Of a stretch of DNA of 64,000 nucleotides, positions 26,273 to 35,052 are shown piece by piece; position 1 is the first letter of the stretch, and each line of letters begins with the position of its first letter. Source of the stretch: Pedobacter sp. KBW06 (GTDB lineage: Bacteria > Bacteroidota > Bacteroidia > Sphingobacteriales > Sphingobacteriaceae); assembly GCF_003852525.1 (NCBI RefSeq), contig NZ_QAJL01000004.1, positions 221,064 to 285,063 on the forward strand, read 5' to 3'. The notes under the pieces were generated by a model. That model did not search any database, had not been told where the DNA came from, and worked only from the letters and a program-made list of their open reading frames with translations. The translations under genes and the position numbers were made by a program.

Positions 26273-26806
26273 TTGAAACCACTAAAACAATTTTCAATCC
26301 CCTTTACCGGCTTAAAAATTGGCAAGCATCAGTTTGACTTTGACGTTGATAACAGCTTTTTTGACGCCTTTGAATACTCTTTAGTAAAAAAGGGAACTTT
26401 AAAAGTTGACATTGAACTGGATAAACAGGAAACAATGTTAATTTTGCAGTTCCACATCAAAGGAACAATCGTATTGGATTGTGATAAATGTTTATCAGAA
26501 TTTAATGCACCAATAGAAGTACAGGAAAGGCAGATCGTAAAGTTTGCTGAAGATGAACTGGAAAGTGATGATTTAGAAATCATTATCCTGAGTAAAAAAG
26601 AAAGTGAGCTCGATGTAGCTCTTCCGATTTACGAACTCATCAATGTTTCAGTACCTTATATTAAGATCTGTGAGCAGGACGGCGATGGCCAGAAATGCGA
26701 TCAGGAAATGATCGAGAGACTGGAACGTTTGTCGGCCGGAACACAGGAAGAAGAAGAAAACAACGATGATGACCCGCGTTGGGCAGCATTAAAAAAATTA
26801 AAATAA
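26273..26806 (+). CDS. YceD/DUF177 family protein
   Basis: The 177-residue acidic protein has the DUF177 layout: IVLDCDKCLSEF (CxxC pair with the later KICEQDGDGQKC) and a very acidic tail (EEEENNDDDP). YceD proteins are almost always encoded next to rpmF, as here (18 bp), and are implicated in 23S rRNA/ribosome-related processes. The start is inferred: no ATG is available, and a TTG at 26273 gives LKPLKQFSIPFTG, the usual beginning. Confidence 0.85.
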   Translation: MKPLKQFSIPFTGLKIGKHQFDFDVDNSFFDAFEYSLVKKGTLKVDIELDKQETMLILQFHIKGTIVLDCDKCLSEFNAPIEVQERQIVKFAEDELESDDLEIIILSKKESELDVALPIYELINVSVPYIKICEQDGDGQKCDQEMIERLERLSAGTQEEEENNDDDPRWAALKKLK

Positions 26807-26824
26807 TAATTAAACAAATCAGCA

Positions 26825-27016
26825 ATGGCACATCCAAAACGCAAGATTTCTAAAAGTAGAAGAGATAAAAGAAGAACTCACTATAAAGCAGTAGCTCCTT
26901 CTTTGGCTACTTGTCAAACCACTGGTGCAATTCACGTACCTCACCATGCATATAACGTTGATGGTAACCTATACTACAACGGTAAATTGGTTATTGAAAA
27001 CACTTCAATAGGTTAA
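26825..27016 (+). CDS. rpmF: 50S ribosomal protein L32
   Basis: The 63-residue protein begins [20 protein letters not shown] after Met, the basic L32 N-terminus. The zinc-finger cysteines of some L32 proteins are reduced to one (LATCQTTG), so this looks like a zinc-independent form. It sits in the classical yceD-rpmF-plsX-fabH order. Confidence 0.97.
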   Translation: MAHPKRKISKSRRDKRRTHYKAVAPSLATCQTTGAIHVPHHAYNVDGNLYYNGKLVIENTSIG

Positions 27017-27031
27017 TTTTCTTGAAAAATA

Positions 27032-27106
27032 GTTTGTGTTTTAAGTCGGTTTAAGTTTACCTTTAGCGACTGGAAACAAAGGCAATTGTGCCTTCTAACA
27101 CAAACT
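27032..27106. repeat. Nested inverted repeats around the plsX promoter and leader
   Basis: A perfect 10-bp inverted repeat, AGTTTGTGTT (27032-27041) and AACACAAACT (27097-27106), brackets the promoter and leader. Between the arms lies a small hairpin AAGGCA-ATTG-TGCCTT. The left arm covers the -33 TTTG. It could be an operator for a fatty-acid regulator or mRNA structure; I know of no defined motif that matches. Confidence 0.5.
27033..27065 (+). promoter_or_regulatory. Promoter of plsX-fabH
   Basis: TTTG (27033-27036), a 21-bp spacer and TACCTTTA (27058-27065; last base mismatched). The spacer contains the direct repeat TTTAAGT-CGG-TTTAAGT, one helical turn apart. Confidence 0.6.
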
Positions 27107-27117
27107 GATTTTTTACT

Positions 27118-28056
27118 ATGAAAATAGGTCTCGATATAATGGGCGGAGACTATGCTCCTAAAGCGAACGTTTTAGGAGCAATAGCTGCCCATCAATTGTT
27201 ATCTCCCGGAGAGCACATAGTGCTGATTGGAGATACGCAGCAGATTAAGCCCCTTCTCACTGAAAACGGATTCAATCCGGATCACTTTGAATATGTTCAT
27301 ACCGAAGAAGTGATTGGTATGGGCGAACATCCCACTAAGGCTATTGTTCAAAAGCCAAATTCCAGTATTGCTGTTGGCTTTTCCTTACTTAAAGAAGGGA
27401 AACTCGATTCTTTTGCCAGCGCCGGTAACTCTGGTGCGATGCTTGTTGGTGCCGTATTTAGCGTAAAAACTATCCCCGGAATCATCAGGCCATGTCTCAC
27501 AACCTTTCTTCCTAAACTTAGCGGTGGCGTAGGCCTCATGCTTGATGTTGGCGCAAATGCCGATTGCAAGCCTGATACCTTGCTTCAGTTCGGTATATTG
27601 GGAAGTTTGTATGCGGAATATGTAATGCAAATTGTCAATCCTAAAGTGGCCCTGATGAATATTGGTGAAGAAGACGAGAAAGGCGATATGCTGAGCCTCG
27701 CAACCTTCCCTTTAATGAAGGATACCAATCTCTTTAACTTCGTGGGAAATGTAGAAGGAAGGGACTTATTCAACGATAAAGCCGACGTCATTGTATGCGA
27801 TGGATTTACAGGAAATGTAATGCTGAAACTGGCAGAATCATTTTACGTGCTGACCCTGAAAAGAGGATTAAAAGACGAGTTCTTTGACCGCTTTAATTAC
27901 GAGAACTATGGCGGAAGCCCGGTTCTGGGTGTCAATGCTCCTGTGATCATAGGTCATGGCATTTCAAGCCCGACGGCAGTCAAAAACATGATCCTGCAAT
28001 CCAGGGACATGATTACTACTGGCTTGGTAGGCAAAATTCAAGCTGCATTTAAATAA
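27118..28056 (+). CDS. plsX: Phosphate acyltransferase PlsX
   Basis: PlsX makes acyl-phosphate from acyl-ACP for phospholipid synthesis. The 312-residue protein has the N-terminal IGLDIMGGDYAPK, FASAGNSGAMLVGA, MLDVGANADCKP and VCDGFTGNVMLKL. It is followed 12 bp later by fabH, the standard pairing that links membrane and fatty-acid synthesis. Confidence 0.97.
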   Translation: MKIGLDIMGGDYAPKANVLGAIAAHQLLSPGEHIVLIGDTQQIKPLLTENGFNPDHFEYVHTEEVIGMGEHPTKAIVQKPNSSIAVGFSLLKEGKLDSFASAGNSGAMLVGAVFSVKTIPGIIRPCLTTFLPKLSGGVGLMLDVGANADCKPDTLLQFGILGSLYAEYVMQIVNPKVALMNIGEEDEKGDMLSLATFPLMKDTNLFNFVGNVEGRDLFNDKADVIVCDGFTGNVMLKLAESFYVLTLKRGLKDEFFDRFNYENYGGSPVLGVNAPVIIGHGISSPTAVKNMILQSRDMITTGLVGKIQAAFK

Positions 28057-28068
28057 GGAAAATTGAAA

Positions 28069-29058
28069 ATGAATAAAATTCACGCTGCGATTACGGCTGT
28101 TAATGGTTACGTACCAGATTACGTACTGACTAATAAAGAGCTTGAATCCATTGTAGACACTACGGATGAATGGATTACTTCCAGAACCGGTATCAAAGAG
28201 CGGAGAATATTAAAGGGTGAAGGATTAGGTACTTCACACATGGCTGTTGAGGCTGTGAACGGATTGCTTAAAAAACGTGGAATTTCTGCCGAAGAGATCG
28301 AATTGATCATCTTCTGTACCACCACACCCGATATGCCTTTTCCTGCATCAGCAAATATCTTAGCTGATAAGATTGGCGCCAAAAATGCCTGGGGATACGA
28401 CTTACAGGCAGCATGCTCGGGGTTCATTTATGGACTTTCTACCGCAGCACAGTTCATCGAATCGGGTAAACATAAAAAAGTATTGGTTGTTGGTGGCGAT
28501 AAAATGTCGTCTATCATCAATTACAACGACCGCACCACCTGCATCATTTTTGGTGATGGCTGCGGCGCTGTTCTTTTAGAGCCTAATGAAGAAGGAATGG
28601 GCATCCAGGACTCCATCCTGAAAAGCGATGGCGCCGGCCGGCAATTCCTTCATCAGAAAGCAGGAGGCTCTGCCAGACCTGCAAGCCATGAAACCGTAGA
28701 CAACAATGAGCACGTCGTGCATCAGGAAGGTCAGGCGGTATTTAAATTTGCTGTAACCAATATGGCGGATGTGGCTGCGGAGATCATGGAAAGAAATAAC
28801 CTGACTTCTGATGATGTCACCTGGTTGGTTCCTCATCAGGCCAATAAAAGGATCATCGATGCTACTGCTTCCAGAATGGGCCTTGGCACAGAAAAAGTAA
28901 TGATCAACATTCAACGTTACGGAAATACCACTAATGGTACAATCCCCCTATGCTTATGGGAATGGGAAAGCCAATTAAAAAAGGGCGATAACATTATCCT
29001 GGCGGCATTTGGAGGCGGTTTTACCTGGGGCTCCGTGTACTTAAAATGGGCTTATTAA
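28069..29058 (+). CDS. fabH: Beta-ketoacyl-ACP synthase III FabH
   Basis: FabH condenses acyl-CoA with malonyl-ACP to start fatty-acid chains; in Bacteroidota it often prefers branched primers. The 329-residue protein has the catalytic triad in order: Cys in [12 protein letters not shown], His in VPHQANKRI, and Asn in YGNTTNGTI. The ATG at 28069 gives MNKIHAAIT; a TTG six bases earlier is less likely. Confidence 0.96.
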   Translation: MNKIHAAITAVNGYVPDYVLTNKELESIVDTTDEWITSRTGIKERRILKGEGLGTSHMAVEAVNGLLKKRGISAEEIELIIFCTTTPDMPFPASANILADKIGAKNAWGYDLQAACSGFIYGLSTAAQFIESGKHKKVLVVGGDKMSSIINYNDRTTCIIFGDGCGAVLLEPNEEGMGIQDSILKSDGAGRQFLHQKAGGSARPASHETVDNNEHVVHQEGQAVFKFAVTNMADVAAEIMERNNLTSDDVTWLVPHQANKRIIDATASRMGLGTEKVMINIQRYGNTTNGTIPLCLWEWESQLKKGDNIILAAFGGGFTWGSVYLKWAY

Positions 29059-29131
29059 ATTTTATTAAAATAATTAATCTTAACTTAGGTAATTGTTAAG
29101 ACATACTGTTTTCTCTAAATAACACCAAAAA

Positions 29132-29608
29132 ATGGATATCAAACAAATTCAGGAACTTATTAAATTTGTTTCTCGTTCGGGCGTAAATGAAGTCGCTATT
29201 GAGCAGGAAGACTTCAAAATTACTATCAAAACCAATCAGGCACCTACAGTTGTTCATGCAACCGTTCCAGCTCAGATTGCTCCGGCAGTAGTACCGGCTG
29301 CGGCTGCACCTCAACCGGTAGCACCAACAGAAACAAAAGCAAGCGTTGCTGCTGAAGACGATTCTAAATACATCACTATAAAATCACCAATGATCGGAAC
29401 ATTCTACCGTTCATCAAGCCCTGATAAACCTTCTTTCGCCAATGTAGGTGATGAAGTTGCGGTTGGTAAAGTGATCTGTATCATTGAAGCCATGAAATTG
29501 TTCAATGAAATCGAAAGTGAAGTTTCCGGAAGAATCGTTAAGGTTCTTGTAGAAAATGCTTCTCCAGTAGAATATGACCAACCGTTATTTTTAGTTGAAC
29601 CTATGTAA
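29132..29608 (+). CDS. accB: Biotin carboxyl carrier protein of acetyl-CoA carboxylase
   Basis: The 158-residue carrier has an N-terminal IKQIQELIKFVSRS helix region, an Ala/Pro-rich linker (about 45-80) and a biotinyl domain with CIIEAMKLFNEIE; the Lys in AMK is biotinylated. It supplies the carboxyl group used by AccAD. accC follows 62 bp later. The linker codons are GC-richer, as usual for such hinges. Confidence 0.97.
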   Translation: MDIKQIQELIKFVSRSGVNEVAIEQEDFKITIKTNQAPTVVHATVPAQIAPAVVPAAAAPQPVAPTETKASVAAEDDSKYITIKSPMIGTFYRSSSPDKPSFANVGDEVAVGKVICIIEAMKLFNEIESEVSGRIVKVLVENASPVEYDQPLFLVEPM

Positions 29609-29670
29609 TCCGTCTTGTTGATTCTTAACCTCACGCTAAAGATCAACAGCTCGTTACTTAATAGACATAT

Positions 29671-31011
29671 ATGTTTAAAAAGATACTAATTGCCAACAGG
29701 GGCGAGATTGCTTTACGCATCATCCGCACCTGTAAAGAAATGGGCATCAAAACCGTTGCGGTTTACTCTACTGCAGACAGAGAGAGTTTACACGTACGCT
29801 TTGCCGATGAAGCCGTTTGTATAGGACCTCCGCCAAGTAAGGATTCTTACCTGAGCATCCCAAATATCATCTCGGCTGCAGAATTAACCAATGCAGATGC
29901 CATACACCCAGGTTACGGTTTCCTATCTGAAAACGCTAAGTTTTCTTCAGTTTGCCGTGATTATGGAATTAAATTTATCGGAGCTACTCCGGAGCAGATC
30001 AACTCAATGGGTGATAAAGCTTCCGCAAAAGAAACGATGAAAAAAGCAGGTGTTCCAACCATTCCAGGTTCGGAAGGCTTACTTGACAACTTCAAAGACG
30101 GTATTAAAATCGCAAATGAAATGGGCTACCCTATCATTCTGAAAGCTACTGCCGGTGGTGGTGGCCGTGGAATGCGCGTAGTCTGGAAAGATGAAGACTT
30201 TGAAAATGCATGGGATAGCGCCAGGCAAGAATCAGGTGCAGCCTTTGGAAATGATGGTCTCTACCTAGAAAAATATATCGAAGATCCACGCCACATTGAA
30301 ATCCAGATCATCGGAGATCAGTATGGTAAAGCCTGTCACTTGTCGGAACGTGACTGCTCTATTCAACGCCGCCATCAAAAGCTGGTAGAAGAAGCACCAT
30401 CTCCTTTCATGACACCAGAGCTTAGAGAAAGAATGGGCGACGCAGCCATCAAAGGTGCCCTTGCGGTACAATATGAAGGTGCCGGAACCATCGAATTCCT
30501 TGTGGATAAACACCGCAACTTCTATTTCATGGAAATGAATACCCGTATCCAGGTAGAACACCCGGTTACAGAAGAGGTGATCAATTATGACCTGATCAAG
30601 GAACAAATTAAGGTAGCTTCAGGCGTTCCGATCTCCGGAAAAAATTATTTACCGGACATGCATGCCATCGAATGCAGGATCAACGCTGAAGATCCATTTA
30701 ATAACTTCAGACCTTCTCCTGGAAAAATTACCAACTTCCACTCTCCGGGTGGTCATGGGGTAAGGGTGGATACACATGTATATGCAGGTTATCAAATTCC
30801 TTCAAACTACGATTCAATGATTGCCAAACTGATCTGTGTTGCACAAACACGGGAAGAAGCCATCAGTACAATGGAACGTGCTTTAAGCGAATTTGTGATT
30901 GAAGGTGTAAAAACTACGATACCTTTCCACTTAAAACTGATGAAAGATCCTAACTTTAGGGCTGGTAATTTTACCACGAAGTTTATGGAAACCTTCGAAT
31001 TTTCAGAATAG
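29671..31011 (+). CDS. accC: Biotin carboxylase subunit of acetyl-CoA carboxylase
   Basis: AccC carboxylates biotin on AccB using ATP and bicarbonate. The 446-residue ATP-grasp enzyme has [15 protein letters not shown] at the N-terminus, [10 protein letters not shown], the glycine loop [12 protein letters not shown] and [15 protein letters not shown]. It closes the lipid block and is followed by a hairpin terminator. accA and accD are not in the window. Confidence 0.97.
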   Translation: MFKKILIANRGEIALRIIRTCKEMGIKTVAVYSTADRESLHVRFADEAVCIGPPPSKDSYLSIPNIISAAELTNADAIHPGYGFLSENAKFSSVCRDYGIKFIGATPEQINSMGDKASAKETMKKAGVPTIPGSEGLLDNFKDGIKIANEMGYPIILKATAGGGGRGMRVVWKDEDFENAWDSARQESGAAFGNDGLYLEKYIEDPRHIEIQIIGDQYGKACHLSERDCSIQRRHQKLVEEAPSPFMTPELRERMGDAAIKGALAVQYEGAGTIEFLVDKHRNFYFMEMNTRIQVEHPVTEEVINYDLIKEQIKVASGVPISGKNYLPDMHAIECRINAEDPFNNFRPSPGKITNFHSPGGHGVRVDTHVYAGYQIPSNYDSMIAKLICVAQTREEAISTMERALSEFVIEGVKTTIPFHLKLMKDPNFRAGNFTTKFMETFEFSE

Positions 31012-31038
31012 AAAAACTATTTAGTAGATTTAAAACGT

Positions 31039-31075
31039 AAATACCATTCTGAATACAATAGAATGGTATTTTTGT
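31039..31075 (+). terminator. Terminator after accC
   Basis: AAATACCATTCT (31039-31050) and AGAATGGTATTT (31060-31071) form a 12-bp perfect stem with a 9-nt loop, followed by TTTGTTTT. Confidence 0.85.
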
Positions 31076-31091
31076 TTTACAAATAACGTAC

Positions 31092-31982
31092 ATGAGTGAT
31101 ACTAAGAAAAGGGACCTTATTGGTGCTATAAAAGAAAAAGGAAAAACTTTAGAGGCAGAAATGTCTTTCTTTGACCACATTGATGTCCTAAGAAAACATC
31201 TTTTACGCGCATTAGCCGTGGTCCTTGTGCTAACCGCAGGAGCGTTCTATTACACTGACTTTATCTTTAACACCATTATTATGGGGCCCAAGAACCCCAA
31301 CTTCTGGACCTACAGAATGATGTGTAAACTGGTAGAAAAGTTTCCTTCCATAGGCTCCGACTTCTGTATCACTAAAATTGACGCAAAGATTATCAACACA
31401 GAAATGGCAGGACAATTTACCCTCCAGTTGAATTCCTGTGTGATGGTAGGGATCATTTTAGGTATCCCCTACCTGTTGTTCGAACTCTGGTTATTTGTTA
31501 AACCAGCCCTTCATGAAAATGAAAGAAAGTCGGCCAGTGGCTTCGTTGCTTTCGCATCGTTTCTTTTCTTCCTGGGGATCCTTTTCGGATATTACATGAT
31601 CTGCCCGCTGTCGATCAACTTCCTGACCAACTTTACCGTGAGTCCGGAAATTCAGAATACCTTTACCATAGATTCTTACCTTTCGTCTGTGATGACCTTA
31701 ACCCTGGGCTCAGGAGTCATCTTCCAGCTTCCGGTAATCATCTACATCTTATCAAAATTAGGCATCATGACACCGGCATTTATGCGTGCCAGCAGAAGGT
31801 ATTCCACAGTATTGATCCTGATCGTTGCAGCTATCGTGACGCCTACGGCCGATCCTTATACCATGTTGATTGTTGCCCTTCCTTTATTCCTGCTTTATGA
31901 ATTGAGTATTTACATCTCAGCAAACATCGAACGCAAGAAAAACAAAGAACTTTATGGCGTAGCCAAAATAAAAAAAGACTAA
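31092..31982 (+). CDS. tatC: Twin-arginine translocase subunit TatC
   Basis: TatC is the signal-binding core of the Tat translocon. The 296-residue protein has the characteristic FFDHIDVLRKHLLRA before the first membrane helix, then about six hydrophobic segments, with FELWLFVKPALHENERK between TM2 and TM3. The C-terminus is basic and cytosolic. An extra periplasmic loop (about 60-105) is longer than in E. coli. The TatA-type partners are encoded about 26 kb away at 57593-58208. It starts 20 bp past the accC terminator; its promoter was not identified. Confidence 0.96.
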   Translation: MSDTKKRDLIGAIKEKGKTLEAEMSFFDHIDVLRKHLLRALAVVLVLTAGAFYYTDFIFNTIIMGPKNPNFWTYRMMCKLVEKFPSIGSDFCITKIDAKIINTEMAGQFTLQLNSCVMVGIILGIPYLLFELWLFVKPALHENERKSASGFVAFASFLFFLGILFGYYMICPLSINFLTNFTVSPEIQNTFTIDSYLSSVMTLTLGSGVIFQLPVIIYILSKLGIMTPAFMRASRRYSTVLILIVAAIVTPTADPYTMLIVALPLFLLYELSIYISANIERKKNKELYGVAKIKKD

Positions 31983-32016
31983 CAAGAAGGTTACTCAGGT
32001 TTATTATTATTCTATA

Positions 32017-32024
32017 TATTTTTG
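32017..32024 (+). promoter_or_regulatory. -7 element immediately before rpiB (leaderless?)
   Basis: TATTTTTG is a perfect TAnnTTTG only 3 bp before the ATG at 32028. If it is used, the mRNA would start at or within a few bases of the start codon. The same arrangement (TTTGAAGATG) precedes lutB at 35042-35055. Confidence 0.4.
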
Positions 32025-32027
32025 AAG

Positions 32028-32468
32028 ATGTCAACAGAAACAAAAATTAAAATTGCAATTGGTGCAGACCATGCAGGTTTCGAATACAAGGAATTGTTAA
32101 AATCCTTTCTAACTGATTATGAGGTCAAAGACTTTGGAACGCATTCCAATCAGTCTGTTGATTATCCTGATTTCGCTCACCCTGTAGCATCGGCTGTAGA
32201 AAGCAAAGAATATACCTTTGGGATCCTGGTTTGTGGAAGTGCAAATGGTGTTGCAATTACTGCAAACAAACATCAGCAGATTCGTGCGGCCATTTGCTGG
32301 CTGAATGAAATCGCTGCCCTCGCGAGAATGCATAACAATGCTAATATTTTATGTATCCCTGCAAGATTTGTTTCTGAAGACCTGGCAAAAGAAATGACCA
32401 CAACTTTCTTAAATACCCCTTTCGAAGGTGGAAGGCATGAAGGTAGGGTTGATAAAATTTCCTGCTAA
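32028..32468 (+). CDS. rpiB: Ribose-5-phosphate isomerase B
   Basis: RpiB interconverts ribose-5-phosphate and ribulose-5-phosphate. The 146-residue LacAB-family protein has IAIGADHAGFEYKE at the N-terminus, the active-site Cys in LVCGSANGVAITANK and HNNANILCIPAR. The ATG at 32028 (MSTETKIK) is preferred to a TTG at 32022. It lies between tatC and the M28 peptidase without functional linkage. Confidence 0.95.
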   Translation: MSTETKIKIAIGADHAGFEYKELLKSFLTDYEVKDFGTHSNQSVDYPDFAHPVASAVESKEYTFGILVCGSANGVAITANKHQQIRAAICWLNEIAALARMHNNANILCIPARFVSEDLAKEMTTTFLNTPFEGGRHEGRVDKISC

Positions 32469-32515
32469 TTTCCAGACATACCAACTAAACCAACCGCTAA
32501 CCAAATTACTAACTC

Positions 32516-34105
32516 ATGAAAAAACATTTCTTGTACGCCAGTTTTGTGCTTACAATGGCCTGTTCTGCTTCCGCACAAAATAAGGATGCAGTCAGGTTCA
32601 GTAAAACCATTACTAAAGACAATGCCTACAAACACCTGTCTGTACTTGCTTCTGATGCCTACGAAGGCAGGGAAACGGGAACAAAGGGCGGATGGATGGC
32701 TGCTGATTACATCAAAAACTACTTTAAAAGCCTGGGCTTAAAAGGGCCGGTAAATGGTGATTATTTTCAGCCGATAGACATGGTCACTACCTCGCTTTCC
32801 CAGATCTTAACAGTGAACGGACAGCCGGCAGAAGCCCTGAAGGATTTTTATATCACCCCACAGACCGTATCTGCAGAAGGCTATGCCTTTAATGCCAATA
32901 ACATTGTATTTGTTGGCTATGGTCTGACTAAAGACGGTTACAATGACTTTGAAGGCTTAGACATCGCCGGAAAAGTGGTGATGCTATTCAAATCCGGAGA
33001 TCCAAGTGGCGCTGCTGCCTCAAATTCAAGAAACGCAGCCGCTGCAAAAATCAAATATTTAACAGAAAAAAAAGTTGCAGCGATATTGGTCATCGACCCT
33101 ACCGTTGACGCCATGCCTGAAAATCTGAAAGCCTACCTTCTTTCTTCACAATTGGTGATGAAGTCTAAAGAAGAACTGGAAAAAAGGAAAGCTCCGGCAG
33201 GACTTCCAACAATCATGATAGGAACCATACTGGCCAATCAGATTCTTGCTGCTGCAAAAACAAATATTGCCGACCTGAAAAAGAAAATCGCAGAAAGCGG
33301 TAAACCGGCATCACAGGAGATCACAATTCCGGTCTCTGTAAATGCCAAAAAACAGGAAACCAAAGTAAGAGCAGAAAACGTATTGGGATTCCTGGAAGGT
33401 TCTGACCCTAAACTTAAACATGAAGTTTTAGTCGTAACCGGCCATTATGACCATATCGGAATTACGCCGGAAGCAAAAGGGCCAGATAAAATCAATAATG
33501 GAGCGGATGATGATGGCTCAGGAACAACGGGTGTACTCCTGATGGCCGAAGCATTTTCTAAAGCAAAAAAAGCAGGTAAAGGTCCTAAAAGAAGTATCCT
33601 CTTTATGACGGTTACCGGTGAAGAGAAAGGACTGCTGGGTTCAGAATGGTATTCCGAAAATCCGGTTTTCCCATTGGAAAATACGATCACCAACCTGAAC
33701 ATCGACATGATTGGCAGAGGTGATAAAGACCATGCCTCCGACAATAACTTCGTCTATATCATCGGTTCAGATATGCTGAGCTCGGAACTGGACAAAATCG
33801 GTAAAAAAGCAAATAAAGATTATGTAAATATCAATCTGGACGAACGATATAATAACAGAACAGATCCAAACAGGTTCTACTACCGCTCTGATCATTATAA
33901 CTTTGCAAAGCACGGGATTCCCGTAATTTTCTACTTCAACGGTGTTCATGAAGATTACCATCAACCCGGAGATGAAGTCAGCAAAATAGATTTCCCTATG
34001 CTTGCTAAAAGAGCAAGATTGGTATACTATACGGCATGGGAGCTGGCCAATCGTGCCACCCGTCCTAAAGTAGACAAGAACGATGACGGAACACCAAAGA
34101 ATTAA
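32516..34105 (+). CDS. Exported M28 family zinc peptidase with PA domain
   Basis: This is a 529-residue secreted aminopeptidase-like protein: a signal peptide ending CSASA-QN, an N-terminal M28 segment (ASDAYEGRETGTKGG), a PA-type insert with IVFVGYGLTKDGYNDF, then the zinc core. Both zinc ions are fully provided for: His in TGHYDHIG, Asp in NGADDDGSGTTG, Glu-Glu in TGEEKGLLGSEWY, Asp in NLNIDMIGR and His in EDYHQPGD. It probably digests peptides in the periplasm or outside. A strong terminator follows. Confidence 0.94.
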   Translation: MKKHFLYASFVLTMACSASAQNKDAVRFSKTITKDNAYKHLSVLASDAYEGRETGTKGGWMAADYIKNYFKSLGLKGPVNGDYFQPIDMVTTSLSQILTVNGQPAEALKDFYITPQTVSAEGYAFNANNIVFVGYGLTKDGYNDFEGLDIAGKVVMLFKSGDPSGAAASNSRNAAAAKIKYLTEKKVAAILVIDPTVDAMPENLKAYLLSSQLVMKSKEELEKRKAPAGLPTIMIGTILANQILAAAKTNIADLKKKIAESGKPASQEITIPVSVNAKKQETKVRAENVLGFLEGSDPKLKHEVLVVTGHYDHIGITPEAKGPDKINNGADDDGSGTTGVLLMAEAFSKAKKAGKGPKRSILFMTVTGEEKGLLGSEWYSENPVFPLENTITNLNIDMIGRGDKDHASDNNFVYIIGSDMLSSELDKIGKKANKDYVNINLDERYNNRTDPNRFYYRSDHYNFAKHGIPVIFYFNGVHEDYHQPGDEVSKIDFPMLAKRARLVYYTAWELANRATRPKVDKNDDGTPKN

Positions 34106-34121
34106 AAATAGTTAACATCAG

Positions 34122-34148
34122 AAAAACCTGCCTCGCGCAGGTTTTTTT
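34122..34148 (+). terminator. Terminator of the M28 peptidase gene
   Basis: AAACCTGC (34124-34131) and GCAGGTTT (34137-34144) form an 8-bp stem with a 5-nt loop, followed by TTTTAT. Confidence 0.88.
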
Positions 34149-34154
34149 ATATAC

Positions 34155-34184
34155 AAAAAAACCGCAGATCGGATCAGCGGTTTC
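34155..34184 (-). terminator. Terminator of the GIN-domain gene
   Basis: AAACCGC (34159-34165) and GCGGTTT (34177-34183) form a stem that, on the minus strand, runs into a T tract. It ends transcription arriving from the gene at 34229. Confidence 0.8.
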
Positions 34185-34228
34185 TTGTAAAAGGAATCTC
34201 CTTTTCTTGTCTTTGGGTTACGGGCTTT

Positions 34229-34771
34229 TTATAGTTTGGCAATTACGAAATCATTCAGGTTCAATTTAGCAACATCATTTCTAACCAGGTTGTGTTCTGC
34301 TGATGAACCGCTCAATTTCAAATCTGACTGGTCTTTCATGTCGGTATAAAGGCTTCCTACTTTTGCATTTACATTCGCTTTAGCACCATCTTTTAAAAAG
34401 ATCTGAAGAACGGCAAGGTCAAAATTACCACGGGTTTTTACTTCAGCTGTATTGGCAGCATCAATTCTTTGCAGGTCTTTTACAGAGATGTAGATCGTTG
34501 CAGGGCTTTGCGCAGTAGAGTTAATGTACAAAGTATATCCTTTTTGTTGAACGGTAGTATTTGCAGTCAGCTCATCATTCGTAGTGATGCTTTCTGAATT
34601 GGACTGTACCAGTACTACTTTAGCATTTCCGGTTACCACTACTTTATTGAACTTTACGTTAGCAGATGCGCTTACAGGTGTGGTGTCTTTAGCGAAAGTA
34701 GTGAAGGCTGAAGAAGTTAAAACGATAGCAGTTAAAGCAGAAGCGAATAAGGTTTTGATCGAAGTTTTCAT
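34229..34771 (-). CDS. Exported GIN-domain (DUF2807) protein
   Basis: The 180-residue protein has a signal peptide (cleavage near AFTTFA-KD) followed by a single domain of short beta repeats: FNKVVVTGNAKVVLVQ, TLYINSTAQSPATIYISVKDL, RIDAANTAEVKTRGNF. This is the pattern of DUF2807/GIN head domains, a beta-helix-like module abundant in Bacteroidota and named after auto-transporter adhesin heads. Function is unknown; surface or periplasmic location is inferred. It has its own terminator and three direct repeats 90-145 bp upstream that may be regulator sites. Confidence 0.85.
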   Translation of the reverse strand: MKTSIKTLFASALTAIVLTSSAFTTFAKDTTPVSASANVKFNKVVVTGNAKVVLVQSNSESITTNDELTANTTVQQKGYTLYINSTAQSPATIYISVKDLQRIDAANTAEVKTRGNFDLAVLQIFLKDGAKANVNAKVGSLYTDMKDQSDLKLSGSSAEHNLVRNDVAKLNLNDFVIAKL

Positions 34772-34862
34772 GACTTTATATTTTAAGTTTTTAATTATTT
34801 AATTGTTGTTTTGTAGATAAGACACCATCTCAGGGGAAACGTTTCAGCGTTTTTTGGCGCAT

Positions 34863-34915
34863 TAGACCATGCCCATGTAACAGTCGACCAACTGCCATTA
34901 CTATTCGACCAACAG
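34863..34915 (-). promoter_or_regulatory. Three 21-bp-phased direct repeats, LytTR-like
   Basis: TAGACCATG (34863), TCGACCAAC (34884) and TCGACCAAC (34905) are exactly 21 bp apart. The minus-strand forms CAGTTGGTC and CTGTTGGTC resemble LytTR-family half-sites, which are 9-bp direct repeats with 12-bp spacers. They face the GIN-domain gene (start 34771). lutB starts 138 bp to the right. The target gene and the regulator are inferred. Confidence 0.5.
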
Positions 34916-35041
34916 ACACAAATATTTTTCGTCGAAACCCCGAAAAATGAGCTTCCAATTCCCGGATGCATTCCGGAAGTAATAAAAAACATTAGATTGG
35001 GAAATAAATCAGGCAGATCATTACCGAAGCCTAATTATTTT

Positions 35042-35049
35042 TATATTTG
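35042..35049 (+). promoter_or_regulatory. -7 element immediately before lutB (leaderless?)
   Basis: TATATTTG is a perfect TAnnTTTG ending 3 bp before the ATG at 35053 and 6 bp before a second ATG. Transcription would start on or beside the start codon. Confidence 0.45.
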
Positions 35050-35052
35050 AAG

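Noticed and set aside
34795-34992. 65-codon minus-strand frame rich in Trp, Ser and Asn
   Set aside because: It coincides with the intergenic region holding the 21-bp direct repeats. Its composition is odd, and no start context or family supports it.
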